A stretch of 18,928 bases of DNA, taken from assembly GCA_036375215.1 (NCBI GenBank), contig DASUSH010000028.1, positions 1-18,928 on the forward strand, written 5' to 3'. Both the position numbers and the translations under genes were made by a program. This document shows positions 12,877 through 18,928 of the stretch, piece by piece. The notes under the pieces were generated by a model. It was not told where the DNA came from. It saw only the letters and a list, made by a program, of their open reading frames with translations, and made no database searches. Position 1 is the stretch's first letter. Every line of letters begins with the position of its first letter. This DNA comes from DASUSH01 sp036375215 (lineage in GTDB: Bacteria; Actinomycetota; Thermoleophilia; Solirubrobacterales; 70-9).

Positions 12877-14193
12877 TCAGCCCACCGGCAGCTTGCCGCC
12901 GGCGGCGAAGGCGAGGTACGGGATCGCGGTCACCTTCGCCTCGCTGTCCCGCTTGACCTTCCGCCGCATCGGCTTCGAGAGCTTCACGCGGACCACGTCC
13001 TTCGCCGGACCGCCCTCGGCCGGCGGCAGCTCGCCGAGGGCGAACGGCGCGCGCGCCCTCCTGCCGCCCGCCTTGACCGAGACGGTCCCCGCGCACCGCC
13101 CGGCGAACTCGTCGTGGCGGCGGACCGTCACCGCGAGCCGGCCGCCGTCCCGCTTCGCCCGGGCCGGTTCGACGTCGCAGGCGATGGATGCCTTGTCGGT
13201 GCAGTGGCGGCCGGGCGCCGACGCCGGCCGCGGCGGCCGGGCGACGCCGCGCTCGCAGAGGACCTCCTCGAGCCGGATCGGCTCCGCGGTCATGATCCCG
13301 TCGACCCCCCAGTCGAGCAGCATGTTCATCTCGGCGGGGTCGTTGATCGTCCAGACGTGGACGCCGAACCCGTCCCCGTGGGCTCGATCCACGAACTCCT
13401 GGTCGGTGACGCTGACCCCGTTGAACTCGATCGGCACCTGGAAGGCCTTCGTGCCCTCCGGGGGCGGCGTGCCCGAGAGCTTGTAGGCGGCGACGCCGCC
13501 GATCGCCGGCGCCAGGTCGATCTGCGGCGCCAGCTCGTGGAAGCGCTGCAGCGCGGCGTCGTTGAAGGAGGCGACCATGATCCCCTCGCTGCGGCCGAGC
13601 GCGTTCAGGAAAGTCGCGAGCGCCTCGGCGTTGCGCTGGAACGACGCGAAGTCCGAGTCCGCCGCGCCCTTGATCTCGATGTTGATCGGCACGTCCGGGT
13701 ACGCCGCGATCACCTCCGCGAGGGTCGCGATCCGGAAGTCGTCGGCGGCGAAGCCGCGCGGCGGCTCACGCTCGCCCGTGCGCACCCCGCGGTATGCGTA
13801 CTCGGACTCCGGCCGGCCTGCCTCGACGCCGTCGCCCGGCACCAGCTTGTAGGCGGCGTCGAGCGCCTGGACCTGCTCGAGGGTCATGTCGTAGATGCGG
13901 CCGCTGCCGTTCGTCGTCCGGTCGACCGTCGCGTCGTGGTTGACGACGAGCTCGCCGTCGACGGTCGTGTGCACGTCGACCTCGAGCATGTCCGCGCCCA
14001 CGCGAAGGGCGCGCTCGAGGGCGTACGTCGTGCTCTGCGGCGCTTCGTTCTCACCGCCCTGGTGGGCGATGTTGAGGGTCCGCAGCGCGGTCCAGTCCGT
14101 GTTCGCGGCGAAGGCCGGCGACGCGCACGCGCCGACGACGACGGCGACTGCCATGGCGCAACCCGCGCGGACCCCGGCTCTCGATGCACCCAT
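12877..14193 (-). CDS. Exported glycerophosphodiester phosphodiesterase with C-terminal beta-type domain
   Basis: This 438-aa exported enzyme should split glycerophosphodiesters into glycerol-3-phosphate and an alcohol. Residues 1-30 form a signal peptide (MAVAVVVGACASPAFAA). V-G-A-C23 could be a lipobox, so it may be a lipoprotein rather than freely secreted. The GDPD barrel has AHQGGENEAP (H44), EVDVHTTVDGELVVNHD (E71, D73, H86), INIEIKG (E173, K175) and VHVWTINDPAEMN (W281). AHQG replaces the commoner AHRG. After about residue 312 comes a Cys-containing, Lys/Arg-rich domain of about 120 residues (Cys 313, 331, 339, 367; VVRVKLSKPMRRKVKR). It resembles the beta-sandwich tails of many Solirubrobacterales exported proteins. 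No ribosome site is visible; a TACACT box lies 7 nt upstream. Confidence 0.9.
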   Translation of the reverse strand: MGASRAGVRAGCAMAVAVVVGACASPAFAANTDWTALRTLNIAHQGGENEAPQSTTYALERALRVGADMLEVDVHTTVDGELVVNHDATVDRTTNGSGRIYDMTLEQVQALDAAYKLVPGDGVEAGRPESEYAYRGVRTGEREPPRGFAADDFRIATLAEVIAAYPDVPINIEIKGAADSDFASFQRNAEALATFLNALGRSEGIMVASFNDAALQRFHELAPQIDLAPAIGGVAAYKLSGTPPPEGTKAFQVPIEFNGVSVTDQEFVDRAHGDGFGVHVWTINDPAEMNMLLDWGVDGIMTAEPIRLEEVLCERGVARPPRPASAPGRHCTDKASIACDVEPARAKRDGGRLAVTVRRHDEFAGRCAGTVSVKAGGRRARAPFALGELPPAEGGPAKDVVRVKLSKPMRRKVKRDSEAKVTAIPYLAFAAGGKLPVG

Positions 14194-14200
14194 CGCGACG

Positions 14201-14206
14201 AGTGTA
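14201..14206 (-). promoter_or_regulatory. Candidate -10 box (TACACT) for a leaderless phosphodiesterase mRNA
   Basis: Reading leftward, TACACT matches TANNNT and is separated from the ATG at 14193 by exactly 7 nt, so transcription would start at or beside the A of the start codon. There is no Shine-Dalgarno sequence. The -35 region is weak. Confidence 0.4.
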
Positions 14207-14249
14207 GGTAGAGGGGGAGAGACCTGGTCGCGGTTCCCCTCAACCGGTC

Positions 14250-14576
14250 ATGAACGAATCACGCTCCACCCCGGACATCGACGAGCTCGCCGACGCCCTG
14301 CTCGAGGCGACCGGCCAGCTCTGCCACATCGCCGACCACATGGTGAGCGCCGCCGAGGCCGGCCTCTCCGCGCCGGACGCGCCGCCGCCGTCGGAGGTGT
14401 TGCGCAAGCTCCTCGCCGAGACCCTCGCGAACGCCCGGCCGGGCTTCGCGAAGGTGGACGTCCGCAGGACCGCGGTCGTCCTGCGGCGCACCGTGCGCAC
14501 GATCGAGCGCGAGATCTACCTCGTGCCGGCCGACGCTCCACGCGAGAACGGCTCGGCGGGCTTCGACGACGCCTAG
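14250..14576 (+). CDS. Small helical protein of unknown function
   Basis: This 108-aa soluble protein matches no family I recognise. It is predicted mostly helical: DIDELADALLEATGQLCHIA (about residues 9-28), then DHMVSAAEAGL, a Pro-rich hinge (SAPDAPPPSEV), LRKLLAETLANARPGF and RRTAVVLRRTVRTIEREI. The tail is polar. There is one Cys (in QLCHIADHM). It has no signal peptide or membrane segment. The ATG lacks a Shine-Dalgarno sequence; GC-rich third codon positions support coding. It is divergent from the phosphodiesterase by 56 bp, and its TAG overlaps the stop of the converging LtrA gene. Confidence 0.65.
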   Translation: MNESRSTPDIDELADALLEATGQLCHIADHMVSAAEAGLSAPDAPPPSEVLRKLLAETLANARPGFAKVDVRRTAVVLRRTVRTIEREIYLVPADAPRENGSAGFDDA

Positions 14577-15691
14577 GGGGACCCCACGCGGCCGTCCCAC
14601 GCGACGATGGCCGTGGCCAGCGCCACGAGGGCCGCGACCGCCCAGATCGCGTCGACCGCGGTCGCCACGGGCAGCAGGGCGAGCGCGGCGAGCGCCCCGG
14701 CGAGAAGCGCCGGCTTCAGCGAGCGCGTCGTGCGCCAGCGGAACCCCGCCTGCGCGGCGAGGTAGGTCGCGATCCCGGCGCACGCCGCGAACGCCGCCAC
14801 CTCGTCGAGTGGCTCGTCGACGTGCGCCAGCGCGTTCTTCACGCCGAGTGCCAGCAGCACGATCCCCGCCGCCATCCCGAGGTGGATGTAGCTGTAGGAA
14901 TCGCGGGCGAGCGTGTTGCGCGCGAGGCCGGGGGGCGCCGCGTGGAGGGCCCGCTCTCCGGCATCCGCCGCGCGGTCGAAGTAGATCCACCACAGGGCCG
15001 CCGCGACGAGCACGCCCAGCCCGGCGGTCACGATCTCCGCCGCGCCCAGGTCCGCCCCCGACAGGCCGACGCCGATCGCGACGATCGACTCGCCGAGCGC
15101 GATGATCACGATCAGGCCGTGACGCTCGGCGAAATGGGCGGGAGAGCACCGAAACCCCTCGATGCCGCGGATGCCGCCCGTGACGAAATCGGCCACGATC
15201 ACGAACGCCCAGACCGCGGCCTGCGCCCAGCCGTCGAGGAATGCCGCCGCGATCAGAAAGGCGGGCGCGATCACCGCCGGGGGCGTCAGCGACCGCACCG
15301 CCGCCCGCACCTCGACGTCGCTGGAGCCCGCGGCGAAGAGCGCGACGTGCAGGATCCGAACCCCGAGGTACGCGCAGGCGAACAAGAGCGCCTCGTCCCC
15401 GAACGCCCCCGGCAGCGCGAGCGCGGCGATCAACATCGCCACCATCGCCGCGAAGACGGCGAGCCGCACGCGCGCTTCCCGAGGATCGACCTCGTTCGTG
15501 AGCCAGGCGTATGCCGCCCACGCCCACCAGATCGCGGCGAGCGCGAGCATCCCCTGGCCGACCCCGGCCCAGTCGCCCGCGTCGGCCATCAGCGCCGTGA
15601 CCTGGGTCAGCGCGAAGACGAAGACCAGGTCGAAGAACAGCTCGAGTGGCGAGGACCGCTTGGCCTCCCCGGCTCCGCCGCGATCGCTCAA
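14573..15691 (-). CDS. Low-temperature-requirement A (LtrA)-like membrane protein
   Basis: This 372-aa polytopic membrane protein belongs to the LtrA family, first linked to growth of Listeria in the cold; its biochemical role is unknown. The N-terminal signature SSPLELFFDLVFVFALTQVT is clear. The rest of the pattern follows: AAIWWAWAAYAWLTNEVD, RCSPAHFAERHGLIVIIALG ending in GESIVAIG, and WWIYFDRAAD. Late helices (IHLGMAAGIVLLALGVKNAL and others) complete about ten TM segments. Length is normal. The ATG at 15691 is 6 bp after the DUF2277 stop, so the two are co-transcribed. Its stop overlaps the stop of the converging small gene. Confidence 0.92.
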   Translation of the reverse strand: MSDRGGAGEAKRSSPLELFFDLVFVFALTQVTALMADAGDWAGVGQGMLALAAIWWAWAAYAWLTNEVDPREARVRLAVFAAMVAMLIAALALPGAFGDEALLFACAYLGVRILHVALFAAGSSDVEVRAAVRSLTPPAVIAPAFLIAAAFLDGWAQAAVWAFVIVADFVTGGIRGIEGFRCSPAHFAERHGLIVIIALGESIVAIGVGLSGADLGAAEIVTAGLGVLVAAALWWIYFDRAADAGERALHAAPPGLARNTLARDSYSYIHLGMAAGIVLLALGVKNALAHVDEPLDEVAAFAACAGIATYLAAQAGFRWRTTRSLKPALLAGALAALALLPVATAVDAIWAVAALVALATAIVAWDGRVGSP

Positions 15692-15697
15692 GCGCCG

Positions 15698-15970
15698 CTA
15701 GGCCGTGGCGAAGCGCGCTTCCGAGCGCGCCCGCCGCTTCGCCGCCTCGACCTCGCGGTCTTTGGGCGGGGCGTTCGTGACGAGCTCGTCCAGCAGTTCC
15801 CGCGTCGCCTGCGCGACGCGGTCGACGGCGCGGTCAAAGGACTCCGTGTTCGCCTTCGACGGCTTCGTCGAGCCGCTGATCTTGCGCACGTACTGAAGCG
15901 CCGCCTCGTGGACCTCGTCCGCGGTCGCGGGGGGCTCGAAGTTGTGAAGGGTGCGAATGTTCCGGCACAT
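15698..15970 (-). CDS. DUF2277 family protein
   Basis: This 90-aa protein has the hallmark start MCRNIRTLHNFEPPAT, then EVHEAALQYVRKISGSTKPS and KANTESFDRAVDRVAQATRE with a basic tail. This matches DUF2277, a small conserved family of unknown function found in actinobacteria and proteobacteria. Cys2 right after the initiator Met is characteristic. It leads a two-gene unit with the LtrA-like gene 6 bp downstream. No ribosome site precedes the ATG; TACGCT ends 6 nt before it, suggesting a leaderless mRNA. Confidence 0.93.
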   Translation of the reverse strand: MCRNIRTLHNFEPPATADEVHEAALQYVRKISGSTKPSKANTESFDRAVDRVAQATRELLDELVTNAPPKDREVEAAKRRARSEARFATA

Positions 15971-15976
15971 GGACCC

Positions 15977-15982
15977 AGCGTA
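15977..15982 (-). promoter_or_regulatory. Candidate -10 box (TACGCT) for a leaderless DUF2277 mRNA
   Basis: Reading leftward, TACGCT fits TANNNT and only 6 nt (GGGTCC) separate it from the ATG at 15970. This is the geometry of a transcript beginning with the start codon. No -35 element is convincing. Confidence 0.4.
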
Positions 15983-16102
15983 GCCGCGTTCTCACGTCCG
16001 CGCCGTCAGGCTCGGCGACCTCTCCGCCTGAGCCCGGGCGCTCGGCCCCGTCAGGGCCGCCCGGACCCTGGCCCGGACGCGAAAGCTGGTAGTAGTCGGC
16101 CC

Positions 16103-17005
16103 ATGGCCGACCAGAAGGACCTCGAGTTCACGTACTCGCTGATCGACCGGATCTTCCGGCTGAGCCTCGGCGAGCTCGCCGACTTCAGCGGCGCCAAGTA
16201 CGACGGTGACTTCTCCCTCACCCTGGAGGAGGCGCAGCGCCGCAAGCACGACTACGTCGCCGAGCAGATCGGGATCGAGCCCGGCAGGCGCGTGCTCGAC
16301 CTCGGCTGCGGCTGGGGCCCGCTTCTCAATTACATCCGCGGGCGCGGCGCCGACGGCGTCGGCGTCACCCTCTCCTCCGCCCAGGCCGAGGCCTGCCGGC
16401 GCCACGGCCTCGACGTCCACATCCGCAACGCGCTCGAGGTCGACCGCGAGGCCTTCGGCCCCTTCGACGCCGTCGCCAGCCTGGGTGCGTTCGAGCATTT
16501 CGCCTCGCCGGAGGATTACGAGGCCGGTCGCCAGGACGAGGTCTACGCGCGGATGTTCGAGAACGTCGCCTCCACGCTCCCGGACAACGGCCGCTTCTAC
16601 CTGCAAACGATGGTCTTCGGGCCGAACATGATCCCGCTGGAGGACGTCTCGATCGACGCGCCCCGCGACTCCGACGAGTGGTACCTGGCGCTGATGGGCG
16701 CCCAGTTCCCCGGCTCGCTGCTGCCGTTCGGCAAGGAGCAGATCGTGCGCAACGCCGAGCCCCACTTCAGGCTCGTCGAGGCGGTGAGTGGCCGCCTCGA
16801 CTACATCGAGACGATCAAGCAGTGGCGCCGGCGCTTCGGGGAGCGCAGCTTCCGCAAGCTGCTCGTCAAGGCCCGCCTGGTCCCGAAGTACCTGACGAGC
16901 CCCGAGTTCCGCCTCGCCTTCACCTCCGGCGTGAGCGCGAACACCGTGTGCTTCGAGCGGGAGCTGCTCGAGCACTACCGACTGACGTTCGAGAAGGCCC
17001 GCTAG
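16103..17005 (+). CDS. Cyclopropane-fatty-acid-synthase-like SAM methyltransferase
   Basis: This 300-aa soluble methyltransferase is close to the CFA/mycolic-acid cyclopropane synthase group. Early residues (FTYSLIDRIFRLSLGELADF, then SGAKYDGDFSLTLEEAQ) resemble the substrate-entry helices. Motif I is VLDLGCGWGPLL (64-75), followed by GVGVTLSSAQAEACR and SLGAFEHF (E131, H132), equivalent to the family's S-I-G-M-F-E-H motif. The C-terminal half contains RFYLQTMVFG and the QWRRRFGER segment. These enzymes transfer a methylene or methyl group from SAM to lipid acyl chains or related small molecules. At 300 aa it is shorter than bacterial CFA synthase (about 380) and close to mycolate-type enzymes. 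The substrate is uncertain. The ATG at 16103 lacks a clear ribosome site. The very long open frame upstream is a GC artefact. Confidence 0.88.
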   Translation: MADQKDLEFTYSLIDRIFRLSLGELADFSGAKYDGDFSLTLEEAQRRKHDYVAEQIGIEPGRRVLDLGCGWGPLLNYIRGRGADGVGVTLSSAQAEACRRHGLDVHIRNALEVDREAFGPFDAVASLGAFEHFASPEDYEAGRQDEVYARMFENVASTLPDNGRFYLQTMVFGPNMIPLEDVSIDAPRDSDEWYLALMGAQFPGSLLPFGKEQIVRNAEPHFRLVEAVSGRLDYIETIKQWRRRFGERSFRKLLVKARLVPKYLTSPEFRLAFTSGVSANTVCFERELLEHYRLTFEKAR

Positions 17006-17064
17006 CCGCGGAAGCAGCCCACCGTGTCAGTCGCCGACGGGCAGCCGGGTCTCGTCGACCGCCC

Positions 17065-17085
17065 GCGCGGAAGGCGCATCCGCGC
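17065..17085 (+). terminator. Hairpin downstream of the CFA-type methyltransferase
   Basis: GCGCGGA (17065-17071) and TCCGCGC (17079-17085) form a perfect 7-bp stem with a 7-nt loop. It lies 60 nt after the stop codon and has no T-run. Confidence 0.4.
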
Positions 17086-17138
17086 CATCTCAGATAGCGA
17101 CGGCGATCCGGGTCGTACGTAGGACCTATCCCCGCGCG

Positions 17139-17223
17139 GCCGACCTGCCACCCGAGGGGTCTGACCCCAAAGGGTCAGGCCGACCTGCCACCCCAGGGGT
17201 CTGACCCCAAAGGGTCAGGTCGG
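17139..17223. repeat. Two 40-bp tandem palindromic repeats (REP-like)
   Basis: Two copies start at 17139 and 17179, exactly 40 bp apart. Each has CGACCTGCCACCC, then AGGGGTCTGACCCC, then AAAGGGTCAGG. The copies differ at one base inside the unit (GAGG versus CAGG) and at the T/C just after it. Each contains the perfect hairpin CTGACCC-CAAA-GGGTCAG (17161-17178 and 17201-17218). Each also has the alternative stem GGGGT/ACCCC. The outer word CCGACCTG (17180-17187) pairs with CAGGTCGG (17216-17223), so the second copy can form a long cruciform. It is intergenic, between a rightward gene end and a leftward operon end. A REP/BIME-like element or a terminator is possible. Confidence 0.85.
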
Positions 17224-17333
17224 TTGGCGCGGCAGGCGGAGCGGCCGGGCTGCCGCGAATGCGGGTCGCGGCGCGCGCCGTTTCCGTACGCACGCGCGCG
17301 CGGACGTCGGGTTCGCCCGGTCGTCGATCGCGG

Positions 17334-17504
17334 TCACCACGGCCCGTGGACGAGCAGGCCCTCGGCGGCGCGCTCCTCGACCAGGTCGGGAAGCAGCTCC
17401 CGCGCTAGCCAACTCGCGACCGGGCGCGGCCGCGGCCCGCGCCCGGATCCGGACGACTCGTCGTCGTGCTTCTCGGTGATCCTCGCCACGCTTGGCGGGG
17501 TCAC
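17334..17504 (-). CDS. Possible 56-aa hypothetical protein
   Basis: Reading leftward from GTG at 17504 (alternative GTG 17489), the frame gives VARITEKHDDESSGSGRG, a Pro/Arg-rich linker, then the helix-like VASWLARELLPDLVEERA and the end GLLVHGPW. About 92% of codons from 17489 onward end in G or C, and the last 28 residues look amphipathic, which supports real coding. The frame begins 14 bp after the stop of the small membrane protein and would be third in the rhomboid operon. No ribosome site is visible and I know no family, so it could be a chance open frame in GC-rich DNA. Confidence 0.4.
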   Translation of the reverse strand: MTPPSVARITEKHDDESSGSGRGPRPRPVASWLARELLPDLVEERAAEGLLVHGPW

Positions 17505-17518
17505 GGTCGGTGCGCCGC

Positions 17519-17701
17519 TCAGCCGGGCGGGTTCCGCCAGGCCCCGTAGAGCCCGAAGGCGACCAGGGCGACGATCAGGAGCGAGGTCAGGCTCAGGATG
17601 TCGAGGCCGGACTGGCCGATCACGACCAGGGTCATCGCACCGAAGGCGAAGACGAAGAACGCGCCCACGGCGAGGAGCAGGGCTCTCAGGTCCGGATCCA
17701 T
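17519..17701 (-). CDS. 60-aa two-TM protein coupled to the rhomboid protease
   Basis: This 60-aa protein starts at an ATG that shares its A with the rhomboid TGA stop (TGATG, 17699-17703), a classic translational coupling arrangement. It has two hydrophobic segments (ALLLAVGAFFVFAFGAMTLV and DILSLTSLLIVALVAFGLYG), linked by IGQSGL, and ends AWRNPPG. No family is recognised. Tight coupling suggests roughly matched production with the protease and a possible role as partner, substrate or membrane scaffold. That role is an inference from arrangement only. Confidence 0.75.
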   Translation of the reverse strand: MDPDLRALLLAVGAFFVFAFGAMTLVVIGQSGLDILSLTSLLIVALVAFGLYGAWRNPPG

Positions 17702-18585
17702 CAGCCCATCCTCGGCGAAGGCAGGCCGGTCTCGCCGGGACCCGCGCGTCTTCGGGTGGCCCAGAGCTTGATCGTCGCGAGCCCGAATGCGAAGCCGCCG
17801 ACGTGCGCGAGATAGGCGATCCCGCCGCCGTCGCCCGCGATCTCGGTGGTCGCCACCTGGCCAACCGCCGGCAGGAGCTGCAGGACGAACCAGATCCCGA
17901 GCATCACCATCGCCGGGATCTCGATGAACGTGACGAAGAAGACGATGAAGATCAGGGTCAGCACCCGCGCGTGCGGGTGCAGGAGTATGTAGCCGCCCAG
18001 GACGCCGGCGACGGCGCCGCTCGCGCCGATCGTCGGCACGGTCGCGCCGGGCTCGAGCAGGGTCTGCGCGTAGACGGCCACGATGCCCGACAGCAGGTAG
18101 AAGGCGAGGAACTTCGGACGGCCCATCGAGTCCTCGATGTTGTTGCCGAACACCCATAGGAAGAGCATGTTCCCGGCGATGTGGAGGATGCTCCCGTGCA
18201 TGAACATCGAGGTGAAGACGGTCACCCACCACGGCGCGTCGGCGAGCGGTGCGAGGGGGGCGACGCCCTGCTCGGCGAGCGAGAGCGCCTCGTCGTACTC
18301 CTCGGTGCCCTCGCAGACGACCTCGACCTGAGCGCCGCCGCCGCCGGTGGGAACCGCACCGGCCCCGCAGTCCTCGCCCGGGTGGGTCAACCGGTAGGGG
18401 ATCGCGCCGTACTCGATCGAGGCCTGGTCGGACTCGGCGATGCCGAGCTCGCGCAGCTCCGGGCTCGCGTAGTCGGAGTCCCCGAGCGTCAGCATCCAGC
18501 CGAACACGATCACGTTGATCGCGATCAGGACGACGGTGAGGACCGGGAAGCGGTCCGTCGGCAAATTGTCCCGCAGCGGCAGCAA
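17701..18585 (-). CDS. Rhomboid family intramembrane serine protease
   Basis: This 294-aa membrane protease cuts substrates within the bilayer using a Ser-His dyad. It starts MLPLRDNLPTDRFPVLTVVL with TM1 at about 13-33. The core has FTSMFMHGSILHIAGNMLFL (H130, H135, N139), then FGNNIEDSMG, the catalytic GASGAVAG (S189) and AHVGGFAFG (H261). All key residues are present. The loop between TM1 and the WWVTVFTSMF segment is long (about residues 34-118) and contains Cys73 and Cys91, which could form a disulphide outside the membrane. The start is TTG at 18585, fitting the usual MLPLRDN beginning; no good ribosome site is seen. A 60-aa membrane protein gene is coupled downstream. The substrate is unknown. 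Confidence 0.93.
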   Translation of the reverse strand: MLPLRDNLPTDRFPVLTVVLIAINVIVFGWMLTLGDSDYASPELRELGIAESDQASIEYGAIPYRLTHPGEDCGAGAVPTGGGGAQVEVVCEGTEEYDEALSLAEQGVAPLAPLADAPWWVTVFTSMFMHGSILHIAGNMLFLWVFGNNIEDSMGRPKFLAFYLLSGIVAVYAQTLLEPGATVPTIGASGAVAGVLGGYILLHPHARVLTLIFIVFFVTFIEIPAMVMLGIWFVLQLLPAVGQVATTEIAGDGGGIAYLAHVGGFAFGLATIKLWATRRRAGPGETGLPSPRMG

Positions 18586-18641
18586 GCGGGCGGAAGGCTA
18601 CGGGGACGGCACCTTCCCGCCGCCGGTGACAGACTTGGCGC

Positions 18642-18928
18642 ATGAAGCTCGGTCTGACGATCTTCCCGACCGACTACTCGATCGGGCCGGTCGAGCTCGC
18701 CCGCCTCGCCGAGGAGCGCGGCTTCGAGTCCCTCTTCTTCCCGGAGCACACCCACATCCCCGCCGGCCGCCGCACCCCGTATCCCGCCGGGGGCGAGCTG
18801 CCGCGCGAGTACAGCCACCTGCTCGACCCCTTCGTGGCCCTCGCGGCCGCTGCCGCCACCACCGAGCGGCTCCTGCTCGGCACGGGCATCTGCCTGATCG
18901 TGGAGCGCGACCCGATCACCACCGCGAA
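18642..18928 (+). CDS. LLM-class F420-dependent oxidoreductase, 5' part (TIGR03619-like)
   Basis: The frame begins at ATG 18642 and runs off the window after 95 complete codons. It reads MKLGLTIFPTDYSIGPVELA, then RLAEERGFESLFFPEHTHIP, a Gly/Pro loop, LLDPFVALAAAAATTERLLL and GTGICLIVERDPITTA. This is the first third of a luciferase-like TIM barrel of the F420-dependent type. FPEHTHIP and GTGICLIVERDP are typical of the subgroup. It differs clearly from the LLM gene at 9851-10861, so it is not a recent duplicate. It is divergent from the rhomboid gene with only 56 bp between starts, and has no Shine-Dalgarno sequence. The substrate is unknown. Confidence 0.85.
   Translation, partial: MKLGLTIFPTDYSIGPVELARLAEERGFESLFFPEHTHIPAGRRTPYPAGGELPREYSHLLDPFVALAAAAATTERLLLGTGICLIVERDPITTA

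Larger units (their letters stand above)
17006..17333. other. Gene-free interval with hairpin and tandem repeats
   Basis: No credible reading frame is present on either strand. The interval holds a hairpin about 60 nt after the methyltransferase stop, two 40-bp tandem palindromic repeats (17139-17223), and a very GC-rich stretch with alternating GC dinucleotides (about 17266-17310) that shows no further feature. Confidence 0.6.

Noticed and set aside
13895..17005. Open frame of more than 1000 codons on the + strand leading into the CFA-type methyltransferase
   Set aside because: The upstream 730 or so codons run antisense to phosphodiesterase, LtrA and DUF2277 genes and are Arg/Pro/Ala-rich without domains. 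This is the usual open shadow frame of high-GC DNA. The real gene starts at 16103.
17139..17223. CRISPR array
   Set aside because: There are only two units and they are directly adjacent with no unique spacers. There is no cas gene nearby. The units are themselves palindromic, unlike a repeat-spacer array.

Overview
This window is high-GC throughout, with strongly GC-biased third codon positions. It looks like chromosomal DNA of an actinobacterium, most likely a Thermoleophilia/Solirubrobacterales-type soil lineage. The taxonomic call is an inference. It rests on two F420-type luciferase-like oxidoreductases, DUF6325 followed by SHOCT, DUF7144, DUF2277, an LtrA-like protein, and a secreted glycerophosphodiesterase with a C-terminal tail typical of that group. 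I see no rRNA, CRISPR array, phage module or recognisable insertion sequence.

Left edge (1-1310): the tail of a 14-TM MFS exporter (+) and a family-2 glycosyltransferase (-) converge. Both carry single-base frameshifts. The glycosyltransferase has also lost its catalytic centre and acceptor motifs. This is either real decay or a poor-quality contig end.

1312-3232 (-): an operon of DUF7144 membrane protein, AI-2E/PerM-family transporter and a small two-TM protein, reading into the broken glycosyltransferase. 3359-4209 (+): divergent from it, a possible 29-aa leader ORF, DUF6325 and a SHOCT protein, ended by a hairpin. 4364-4436 (-): tRNA-Ala(CGC).

4643-8397 (+): a membrane diguanylate cyclase, a long acidic proline-rich protein of unknown function, and a metallo-beta-lactamase-fold hydrolase. 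8394-12331 (-): Glu dehydrogenase, F420-dependent LLM oxidoreductase, SAM methyltransferase and an ArsN1/Pat-like GNAT acetyltransferase.

12433-17005: tRNA-Ala(TGC), a DUF2945 protein, an exported glycerophosphodiesterase (-), a small hypothetical (+), DUF2277 plus LtrA-like membrane protein (-), and a cyclopropane-synthase-like methyltransferase (+). 17006-17333 has no gene but holds a hairpin and two 40-bp tandem palindromic repeats. 17334-18585 (-): rhomboid protease, a 60-aa two-TM protein coupled to it, and a possible 56-aa protein. 18642-end (+): the start of a second LLM oxidoreductase.

Recurring local features are TANNNT boxes placed 6-9 nt before start codons, which suggests leaderless mRNAs, and convergent gene pairs that share a CTAG stop. 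I found no clear multi-gene defence or biosynthetic system. The best leads are the acidic protein, the 40-bp repeats and the rhomboid/small-protein operon.
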